From Portulaca oleracea (taxonomy: Eukaryota > Streptophyta > Magnoliopsida > Caryophyllales > Portulacaceae), in NCBI GenBank assembly GCA_029582165.1, contig CM055870.1, forward strand, positions 47,386,513-47,450,512: a DNA stretch of 64,000 nucleotides, given 5' to 3'. The position numbers and the translations under genes were made by a program. A model generated the notes under the pieces. That model saw nothing but the letters and a program-made list of their open reading frames with translations. It had not been told where the DNA came from and made no database searches. Positions 33,031 through 45,000 of the stretch are shown here, piece by piece; the stretch's first letter is position 1, and each line of letters begins with the position of its first letter.

Positions 33031-36000
33031 ATGGAGAAAGCAGGAATGGAGGAGAGAGAAGGGAGTTCAACTAGCAGTGAAGATGCCAATGGCCAACAAC
33101 ACCAACCATCGAAGCCATGGCACTCTTACTTCTCCGAGGAACTTCCTCGTTCTCTCATGGATTCCAGAGACTCTGCTGTTCGTTCTGCAAAATCCTTGCA
33201 TCACAACTCCTCTACCTATCTCACATCTTTCCAGGTTTGATTTCTCTCCTTTTCGTATCATTTTCTCGATTTTGATCTTTTGTTCTTGTGCACTTCTATT
33301 TTCATATGCATTTCGATCAATTTCAGTGTTTCTTTGGGAGGGATTTTGGTTGTGGCGAATAGTGCGTGGCGAATGGGGTTTACATTTAGGGTTAAATTGA
33401 ATCAGACTTTATGCACTGAAACTATAAGGAAACCCAATATGTTAACAGTTCTGATTCTAGGGTGTTTGTTTGGTTAGGTTAGTCAATGTTAAGTTTTTCT
33501 ATTTGACATGCCTATGAAGTATCCTTGTATTTGTTGTAGTTACTCAATAGAAATGTCAGCTTCCATGGAGGGGAAAGAAATCAATTTCATCAACCTATAC
33601 TTACATGCTTGGTGACATTGGGAATTCTTTTCAGCATGGATGTCAAGGGGGATATGAATTATGAATAGAGTGTGTATATAATGTGTTGGAAGCGCTGAAG
33701 CACAGTCAACCAAAATTATTAGCAAAACTTGCTATTGAATCACGGTGATATTGTAATGAAGAAGAATACTGGGGGGTGGGTGGAATACAACTCATAGGTC
33801 ATGAGAGGCGGATTGTTGGAATTCTATCTTACCCACTTTTGAGCTTTTCAAAGCCATTGTGCATTTCAAGGTCAACCATGGGCCAATGCCCAATTGATTA
33901 GAGTTTAATTTCTAATCTTAAGATCATGCATTTGAAAGTTGCTACCCTGCATGAAATAATGTTGTAGAATGGTGAACGAAGCCATTGAATCCTTCTATGT
34001 TTCAAGACTTATCTTAATTGATGGAGCTTCATGACTTATCAGTTCAAGCTCTAGAGAGAGATTAATGTGCAAAGGTGAGACAGTCATGAAGGTCAACTCT
34101 ATAGCTTAGTCTTTCTTAGAAATGCAACAACAGAAATTTACAATGCTTTGTAATTTGCAAACATGTCCTACATGGGTGATGTGAACACTGTTCTTAGGAG
34201 CTTCCCCACACCCGGTTGTCGGTTGAAGGAAGCAATGCCTTGAAGGATTAGTACCTGCATATCTTTGCTTTTAAACTAGGAGAAATATTATTAACACAAC
34301 GACTATGTCTTATAGGTTTATGGCATACTGAATTTAGAGCATACATAGATTTGTGAGTTGTGACCCATAATGATGTTGTTGCCCTGTGTATGAATTGTGG
34401 TGATAGAAACAGGAAAGATTAAGGATTAGAGAGTATACGGGAGACATTATAGAGTACCTAAAGGTGATCGAAAACAGGGGAAGAGGAATATAGAGAGGGA
34501 AGAATATGGCTTATTTATGAATTTGATTGTCAATTGTCTTCGAATGGTAATCACAACCTGGGACGTTGAATCAAGTCTATCTATAAGCCTCTATGACATG
34601 AAAAACAATCTAAATTTTTTTTTATAAAGCAATACTAACTATAATTGGGAAATAAATCTTATGAAAATACTTGAAGGGAACCTTGTTTTGACTTATTTAA
34701 AAAGAATATTGGATTGTAGTGCACCGTAGGTCTTGGGATTGTGGTAAGTCGAACTTTAAAATTGTATCACAGTAAACCAAATTGTGAAACTATTGGAATG
34801 CAGTGCATCACCATCGAGTTTGGTGAAACTAAAGTATGACAGATTGGACTCCAGTAGGCCTAGCATTTCATGAATTGGATTTTAGTGCGCCAAAGTATGT
34901 CAAATTTGATTGTAGTAGTCTAAACATTTTAACCATTAGATTATGGTTCTTCAAACTATGGCAATCCACCGAGTTGGTCGGTGCACTGTAATCTAATAGT
35001 TTCACAATTTGGTTTTCTGTGATACAATTTTAAAGTTCCGCTTACCACAATCCTAAGGCCTAAAGTATAGTGCACTACGATCCAATTTTCCTATTTAAAA
35101 GTCCCCACGGAATATTCTACAAATTTTGCATGGAGCTTATTAAAGTACAATAAATTTCCAATTATAGTAGTATTTCTCATGTTAGTTTCACTTTTCATTT
35201 CGTCTTCATCTCCATGAGGTGGCTTTCTGACATGATTTTATTCTGGTTTCTTTACATGAAATTGGAAAGATAGGCATGCACCAACCAAGGAACACAATAT
35301 GAAATTAGGGGTAGCTCTTGAAGGTAATGATGACATCCTTTGGTCTCTAACTCTAGTGAGCACTTTATGTTGAATGGTTTTTGCAAGGAGATGCTTAAGG
35401 AGTGGCTTGAGAGGGAATTTCCACATTAGGCTATTTGGCATAGTTGTTAAAACTCTGATCCTGATCTACAATCCTACGATTTTATGATCCAAAATCCTCG
35501 ATGCGATTCTACTATCTACATTACGATCCACGATCCTACGTGGGTTAATTCCGACCCTAACCCATGGATTCGAGTTAGGATCCCGATTTAACAACCTTGC
35601 TATTTGGAAGTCTAAAGCCTTCCCTAAAACTTGTTTTCTTGCTTGGGCTGCCACCAAAGGAAAGATGCTCACCGATGACATGCTTAAATAGAGAAACTTT
35701 CTGATGGCTAGCAGGTGCTCTTTGTATGGGGAGTAGGAAAGAGTCCGTTGACGGCCTCTTTATTCACTATCCTTAGGTCTCCATCCTTTGGCATTTGGCA
35801 TTGGCTTTGATGGGGTTAATTGGGTGCAACTTCTAGGTTTAAGAGATGTCATGACATGGAGAAGAAGGTTGAAGAAGAGTTGGGTTCTTAGTGTGTGGAG
35901 TTTGATTCCTTTGACTATTTGGCGGTGCATTTGGAAGGGAAAATTCCCTGTTTCTTAAGGACAAGGCTATAGGCTTAATGACTCGAAACTTTTATCTTTT

Positions 36001-39000
36001 GAGAACATTATATTGTTGGGGTGTTAAGGTTTTCATCATGGTTAAGAGTGCTATTTTGGATATTGGGGATAAGATTATTGTAGGGAGGTTAAGAGTTCAA
36101 GCTTCTCATTAGTTTGTGTTTTGTTTAAGCCTCCTTTTGTATATGGGTGAAGTTGTCAACGCCTTGGCGTCCTTCAAATCATATTTTGATTACTTTTTAA
36201 AGGGAAAATATTTTATGAAAGTAGGGTCTTTAGAGCTTTGGCATTGATAAATCAAAAGTTTTTAATATCGAAGATCAATATTGAAAGGTAAAATATGCGT
36301 GGAATGAATAATTACATAGTGGGATTCTACTATTAACTGTGAGCAAATTATGTAAAGGGACAAAGGGATAAAGGAATAGGGAGCATAGGAGAATATGGTT
36401 GAGCACAAACTGTCATGTTGAAAGCAAAATTAAGAGAGTGTAGCTTGTAGTGCAAGAGAGAAAGTAGGAGGGCTGAACCTAGGGATTGAGAATGTAACTT
36501 CTTACATTTCACAATACCTTTTTCAGTATTTTTCACCCTCAGGTGGATGAGGATGCTGGAAATCTAATACTTGAATGACGGCTCATACCCTATCAACTCA
36601 TTATGTTGGACTAGTTGAGCCACAATTTTAACTATCTAGTCAAATTGGACTACTTCAAATGTGTCATAGGTGTGGAGCCACTCATAATTGGATTGAAAAT
36701 TCTCTTTTATACCTCACACACATATACACACATGTGTGGCACTGACTTACACGGTTTGTTGACCCCTCTCCCACTCCCAGTAATGTACATTGGTGTTCAT
36801 CTCGCCCGCTAGCAATCTATTACTGATATTGCGACCTTATTTAGTGGTAAGTAAGATACCAACCAATGGGTACAATGAGCACCACTAATCTTTCATATAT
36901 GTATGTACACTTTTTCTCCAATATGAAGGGGTTCAGTTTTGACCTTTCAGCATTCACGTGATTTAATATTGACAATAGCAATGCTTTATTGTGCAGGAGT
37001 TCACGTTAGATGTGAGGTCAAAATATGCAATATATGAAGATGCATTCTTCAAGAGAGTTAAAGGTATTGTGGAATATCTATGCAAGAATCATAGATGTCA
37101 TGCTTACACATGTCTTGGATCTATCACGTCTGTATGCATTCCTACTTAAATCCATGTAGTTGATTACTATGTTGTAATTTGTAATCACAATTTACCAAAC
37201 TCTTTCCATCTCTTCACGTTCTCTCCTAAATTACTAGTAAAGGTTAAGGGTCCATTTTTTTTTTCTCAGTGGGAAATTGGGGTGTGGTGAAGGGAAAGAA
37301 TGAGAAAGGTGAGAAGTATTGGGAAATTTGTGAAGGTGTGTCAAAGGGTAAGAGAGTATAGGAAGGAAGAAGAGGGGGGGGGGGGGGGGGACAAATGAGT
37401 GAGAAGTAGTGGGAAGGTATGATGAAATTACCTAGAGTGAGAAATTGGTAAAGAAGTGGCAAAAATGGGAAGGGGTATGGGAACGTGTTCGATAGGGAAA
37501 GTTACCATCCAAATGAACTAGCCCTAAATGAGCCCGACTTCTTCCAAAAAGCATAACATAATTATTTTTTTGTCATTTTCTACAGTATATTACGGTGCAT
37601 GAATAAACGTAAATTTTATGTGCTCCTTTTGTTTTCATATGTGCCATGATCATTCTCAATATAAATTGAAGAAAGTGACTCACGACTCACCAATTCTAAA
37701 TCCTAGCTACATATTTGGAAGCTTCCTATAATCCTATATCTTACTTTCTTTGGAATTTCCAAAAACAGATGGCGTAACTACAGCAAGAGAGCACCCAACA
37801 ATCACAGCGGGCGTTGGTCTCGGTGCTGCTTTCCTCCTTTTGCGGGGTATGATGTATTTCTTTCTTCTTCTTGTTCTTCATGTTTTAAGATGTTCTACTG
37901 AACCTTATAGTATACGACTGATCTTAGCTTCGCATGCAAGGTAGCCAATCCTTTATTTTAGCTTCTCCATTGTGACTCATGTTATTTGCATATATGATAC
38001 ATTATCGTGAATGGATAAGTAGGAGATCTCATATACTTGGCTCTGGTCATAGTCACACGTAGTTGGATGGACTATTTTGCGGTCTTGTTATTTGCTGTAT
38101 ATTATTGCTCTTTGGTGTGAATATATGTTAAAGTGCTCTATTGAGAAATTGGAAGATTGAGGATCACCTTTTAGTATTACGAGGTTTTTAGCCATTCATA
38201 TTGGCTTCCAGTGTGGCAGTCTTGTAGTAAGTAATCTTTTTGTTGTATTTTCCATATAATGTAGTTTAGAAATTAGAATTACTTTTCTCTTATTATGGCA
38301 AAAATTCGAGTTCCTTGAGCCCTTTTCTTTTGTTTCAAGTTAAATAATTAGCCCCTTGGACAATTTGTGGTGCCCAGTTTAGAATATTAATGGAAGTTGG
38401 GCATTGTTGATGGAAAGCCTGAGGTTTGCCATTTATAATGTTTCTTGGGGTGTTGGCATCAAGAACGATGTCGGTCTTAACTGGATTGAGTATTCTTCTG
38501 GAGGGAAAATTTGTCTGAAGTCTACTCAATTTTTGGAGGTTAACTTGGTATTGAAGGTTCATCTCATAGTGGAGTATGAAGTAGAATTTGAGAGTATTGG
38601 TGGAAAACATAGATTAAAAATTAGGATATTTAGTGATGCAATAACCCACACTGATAGGTTTCGAGGTTGAGCGAAGCATATTGTTCCATTTTTTGGTTAA
38701 GAGGCTAATACAACCATTCTTGTGCAAAGAAAGAACAAATGTGATGCAGACACACAACAATCCTTTTGAAAAAGAGAATGGCTTCCGTGTCTGCAATTGC
38801 TTTTAAGTTATTTATTTTACTATGATATCTAATGTTGAAATACCTTGTTATTAAAAGTATTTTGCTGTTAATGTTTTCAAATGCAACTCCCCGGTGTTGT
38901 TAATCTGTTGAGTAATTAACTGTGATGTTGTGCAATTGGCATTTCAAACGACATTTTGCATCCTTGGTCGTGGCCACACAACTTAAACATATTAGGTAAG

Positions 39001-42000
39001 TGAAGAGAGAATGTGCTGTCAAGATTATCTAGAGAGTGATTTGGGCTAAATGAAGAAAAAGTTGCAACAAGTTGGAAATAAATCTCACGACGCCGATTCT
39101 CAAATTAAGATTTTAGCTCTCAAATTATGATTTATTATCTGCACCATCTTTTTTATGTCTAATTGCCCCTGAGGACGTTTTGGATTGGAACCGGGACGCG
39201 TGGTGGGCGTGGGCGTGGCTGTGCGTTTACATGTATGTGAGAAATTTCTACATTTTATTCTCTGCTACATGCAGAGAATGTACTATTTAATTCTCTCATG
39301 TTTTTTTTTCTTTCTACTTTGCCACTCTTGGAAGTTGAATTTGATGTTCGACCAGTTTTTGGTGAGCCAGTCAAAATGAATGAGTGGGTGGACAGAGAGG
39401 ATGGTCCATCGGGTAGATCATAACACAACTGAAGGCTTCCCCCTATTGAATTCCCCGAGTTCGTGGGGATGATGACAGTTGTGTAAACCAATAATCGTTC
39501 TTCATTGTTCTCCTTTCCACCTTGCCCTTATTATTGTTATTATTATTATTTTATTTTCTACTTTCATTTTGTTTACTTTTTTCTCGAGTTTGTTTCCTTT
39601 GGGTACTTTTTAAAGTTTAGGGTTTGGTTCAAATTTTCTTTGATTGATTACTTCTACATGAATTTGAGCCACGACATACTCCAAAATTCACAGGTTAGGT
39701 AGGATATGATTATGAAAGAATTAGGTACTTTAAATGTTCACAAAGGCTTGTGGTAACTTTCTGGGTCCAAAAGGGAATTAATATGAGTGGTCAAATGTGG
39801 TCTCCTATCCTTTGTTCTTTTTGTGCGTTTGGTTCTTATACAATCTTACGTTTGGGTCTTGCAGAAGACGCCAACTACTAAGTTGGAGAATAAGTTTCAT
39901 CGATTGCTAATAATGAATAAGTGAGACACTTTAATGGTTTCTATAGGTTGCAAAACATGGTTATAAAAAATAAGTTCTGGACGAAGTACTTGTTTATGTT
40001 TACTTGCAATTATGAAGGCTTTATATAATATCTTATGGGGTGTTTTATAGCTGATAGGTGCATTTGATGGCTTTGTTTATTGTTTCTTTCCCTTTTGACT
40101 TTTGATGACTTTTGTCTTTGCACATCCGTTATGTTCCTTACAATAGTATTTTTATTGTTAAAGTGATGTATTCAGCATTGATGCTTTTAGAGTTTGGACT
40201 ATTGTCTTGACACGTATCTTATGTCCTATATGAGTAGTTACATGCCTCTCATTGGTAAGATGTGGTGACATGGAGCATCTGGGTATCATAGTAGGGTACC
40301 TGTGTGGGTGTGTCCTCGGCTGTATTACTGCCCGTACAAAGTGAAGGTTGGGGGAGGGGAATGAGATAGGAGAGGTTGAGGACACAATGAACACTTTTAA
40401 CCCATTCCATAATCTAAATGTTTGATATGCTGGTTGTATGGCACATGAATCAGGAATGGATTGTCGCTCTTTTCAAGCCAAATCTTATGAAGTTTTCGTT
40501 GATGACAATTAACTCTTGGAGACTTTGAGTATAAAACTATTCTTGGGTCTCTTAACCATCAACATAAGCTTTTGGTTGAGCTGGTTGGTGAAAGGCTCAA
40601 ATCTCAATAGTCTTCATATTTATTTACGTAAGGTTAAAAGGTTCAAATGCCTGATATGCTGGTTGTAGGACATTTGGGTCAGGGGGCATGTAAGAGTATA
40701 AAACCATTCTTGGGCTATCAACCATCAGCTTGAGCTTTGGTTAGGTTGATTCCTGCCCTTTTGGGGCTTACACATCTTGTAGTTCAATTTCTTTTTTTTT
40801 TTGTGTGTTTTATTATATATTTTTAAGATGAAAAGATCCTTCTAGAATATAAGCAGAAACTTGCTCGAAATTTTCGCTGATCAGTTGCCATTGTACTCTT
40901 TCCCAAGTTGCATAAAATGATGGAATTTGTCTTCTTAGTGTTTTAGATCATCTACCTAGGTCATTCCATTGCCTTTGTTTGTCATCAGGCTCATTGATTG
41001 TAATTTTCCTCGGCATGTCTTTTTTCTTTTCCTCTTAGAGAGTTTCCTCTATATTGGGCTGATTGATGTCCAAGCTTTGTCAATTGAGGAGAAGTACTAT
41101 CTATTGGTTAAAGGAGTATGGAGATTGAAGATAAGTAACAAAGTAGTACTTTGTAGTCTCCTGTATTAGGTTTTGGTTTTCCTTTCAGATTCCCAGTATT
41201 AATGTTATCATGGAGTACACCATATATTTGGAGGAGAATCTTGAATTAGTTTGTCGTTTTAGGTACAAATGACCTCAGTTTTAACATGATTTAAATTTGG
41301 ATTAACTACAAATTGTATCTGTATTTCCGCCAAAGTTCTGAACTGGTTTTGATTGAGAGTGCTTTAACCCCACTCTTGCCTTATGGAGGGAAAAAAAAAG
41401 TCACTTATAGAGTACTTACACTGCTAGAGTCTTGGTAGTCAATAGTTATGCAGCCTTTCAGTTTTCTGCTAGGTATAGTGGTTCCCGCACTGGGGTCTTG
41501 GTCGTCAAGAGTTATGCAGACTTCCAATTTACCAACAGTTATTGTGGTTCCAATTTTTTTCCTTTGCTTTTTCATCCATTTATTTAATTTTTAAAAACTG
41601 AAGTTGATATAGTTACCGAAAAAAAATAATACCCTTGGTTCAAACATGTTGAATGATTTCCTTTTTGCATTCCTGTTTGCAGGTCCTAGAAGGTTCTTGT
41701 TTCGTCAGACATTAGGTCGATTGCAAAGTGAAGAGGTGATTATTCTCGTGCTTGAAACTAGCTGCTTGCAGTCTCTATCATTCCCCCTTTCCTTCACGAT
41801 GCTGTCTCAGGTCTCACCACCATGGTGAAATTTTACTCAAGTGAATTTCTGATTTGAAGGAACCCTCCTATGATTGGTTACTTGGGTCGGAGGAGAGTTT
41901 GGAGTATGGTTCTTTTGGCTATTTGGTGGGCTAATTGGAGGGAGAGAAACCGAGGGAGCTTACTCACTAAAGCATTGCCTCTTCATGTTTAAGCTAGACT

Positions 42001-45000
42001 CTTTGAGATGTGTAGTTTGAGCGTGGTATTTATGGGTGATAGGAACTTGGGGTCTTTTTTTTTTTTTGGGATTTTGTTGGTGATATAATGACTGAGCCTT
42101 AAGGATTAATGTCTTGTATTTGCCCCTTTTTGTACATGGGCGACATCCTCTTGGTGTCCTATTAATACATCCTCTTGATGTCCTATTCCATGCAGGTCAG
42201 CTGTCTCTGTTCTCTCGGTTACTATTTGTTTATTTTGGTCTTAAAATATAGAGTAGGTCCACTTTAAGGCTTTCCTTTTTCTTCTCAGAGATGTTCACTT
42301 TTTAGTGATGTCTTTGTGTAAATATGCAGGCAAGGTTTGTTAAAGCTGAGAAGAATGTAAACATGTTGAGCCTTTCTGTTGATTTGATGAAGAAGGAGAG
42401 TAAAAAACTGCTTCAAAGGGCTGATCTTGCTGAAAAGGAAATGATGATTGGACAAACTGAACTCATGTAAATGTTTACATTTGATCAAACACAATGCTAA
42501 GTTGCTTACACGGTCATTAAGTTCCCATTACTTATTTAGAATTGATGCAGAAAAATGGGAAAGCAATTTCAGTCACTGGCCAGATCAGCTGATAAGGTTG
42601 AATCTCAAGCAGCAGGTATGATTCTTTTTTTTTTTTTGGGGGACAAAAGAGACACCATTCAATAATATTAGACAAATATGAAGATTAGTCGAATGAAACA
42701 GCATCCACTACACTTCTTGTGGTTCGCCTAACCAACTTGTGTGCTGACTAGTCCCCTTGTCGTTTCCATCATAAGCACGATCAACACCTTTCATCCGCTT
42801 TTGTGGCTGGGAATGGTGTTCATCCACTGTCATCGGTATTGGCTTGCTCTTTCTAGAGCTGACATCTCTCCCTTGGTTGAATGTTTCCAACGTCCTTGGC
42901 TCGTATGCTGAGTTCGGCCTTGTTTCCTGCATGAGTCAATGTTATTGTCTGAGAGAGTTCAACATTTCATTTTTAAGATCAACGGTTGCGTACAGGGGTG
43001 ATGAACTGGGAGTGGATCTTGGGAACTAGGATTTGTCGCTGCTTCATGGGCTAAGGGCTTTGGTTGGGCCCATAAGAGTGTCTGGCGTATCTTTCTTTTC
43101 ATTCAAACTCTCTTGTTGCTCCTGGTTGTTATCCATGACATTTTTGTCAACTGGTGATAACAAATGAGTTTCTTTGACTTGCACCTGCATGCAACTCTGT
43201 AATGGGGTCTTACAGTTTAGTGCAATTTCCTTGAAGTAGCTTTTGATAAGCAAATCCATACACGGATAAACCTTGACATCCCGTCTTTCACAAAGTGGAT
43301 GGTAGACCTTGAATGCATTATGGCGTCTTCAGGAGCGAAGATGTCTACCAAAGATTGCATTGGGCCACATGTAGCCCCCTCCGTCACATGACATAGCAGT
43401 TTGTTCCGAGGAAGTAATAATACTACTGACCTATTTCCATAGTTAAACTCTCCAAATTTAAATTAAACTCCGCCCCATTTAGCTCTATTTTCTCATTCTT
43501 GTTCTGCATTTCTCCATGACATCTGAGGAGTCTGTGGTGGTGGATGCTTGTTCTTCTAACACTATCTTAACTGATGATACAACATCCATTTCATTCTTCA
43601 TTCCATTCTTACTCATTGCTATAGTAGTAGAACAAGAAGTGAAAAAGATGACACTTCCAGTTTGCTGCATTTATCCTTATCCGCGGATGTCGATAAAATC
43701 GGATCGAGATTCGGGACCCATGAAGGGCCCCCATGCTTGTTACAGTTGACGAACACACACAAGAACCCTCTTGATCGGACACAATACTTCCTTCCTGTTA
43801 TACTGCCCTGCAAGTCTATTCTTCTCGCCTTTTCCATGGTCATTGACAGCTTCTCAATTTTTTTAGAGTTCAGTCACCACCTAAGCTCAATCTCAACAGC
43901 TAGTGTTATGTCCGGACGGAGTTTCTTCCCTACTATTGCTATTCATATCTGCAGTGGCTTGCCTTATCAAGGCTTTGACATTTGACTTTTCAACCTTTAG
44001 AACATGGGAGTAGAATCAGACGGCCTTCTCAAATTTGTCCAGTTCAAATTCAGAGCAATCCCGAAACCCTTTTTTACGTTTGACTCTTCCATACTTCCTG
44101 GCATAACTATCATAAAACACTTTCACAGCTTTCTTATACAACGCAATAGCTTCAAGAGGGATTGTTGTTTATACTGCCTATTTCCTTCACCATTTAGATA
44201 TCTTGCCTTAAAGATACATACATAAGGAAGTGCTGAAACTCATGATCCAATCAACAAAATCATTATACCCAGTCTTCAAATAATCTGTGATAAGGTCAGT
44301 AAGACCTCCCACAGGAACCGTGATGAACCAACAATAATCAATAATAAAGGCTACAACCAGCTATAAGAACTGAAGACGAATTAAGAGTAACACTCAACAA
44401 ATGTCGCAAAACAGACTAACGACACAGATCACACAGCAATTGAGTGTTGCGGAAGTGTAAAGATTAAAGAACTCCACAATCAACTGCTTAAAACCCCAGT
44501 AATGAACACAAACAAATCGAACCTAAGTAATGATTCTGTTAATCAGGACTGACCAAGCACGAGATTGAAATGCTCCTCCATTGAGAAACCCTTCCAAAAC
44601 TCCCTTCCTATCGGCATCCCTTTGCAATTTGTAATCTTCAGTCACAAGCTGTGTTCGCTGTGTCTCAAGCTCTCTGTACGCTGCCTAGTCCTCACCTTCA
44701 TAACCCCTACAATCACAGGTCATTCTCCTTAGTCCTCAACCTCTAATGGAGCACACGAAAGGCAAGCACAAACCCTGGAACTAAACCAGTCTACAAAGGC
44801 AGACTGTTTCACCAAGTAACAAATAAGGAGGAGGAATCACAGAATCAACTACTTAACCTGGAAAACCAACAAATGGAGTGTAATCGGGCTGAGGGCGCAC
44901 CTTTGACTTGGTGCTGAGGACTGGCTCAGCCAAAGTTACCACATCAGACAGATGAGCCCGTTGCTACCTCCGAGTGACCCCCATCAGCCAAGAAGTCAAG

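Noticed and set aside
33067..33477. Alternative frames over RHIP1 exon 1 and its intron
   Set aside because: Shadows of exon 1 and intron read-through; the conserved protein is in the frame starting at 33031.
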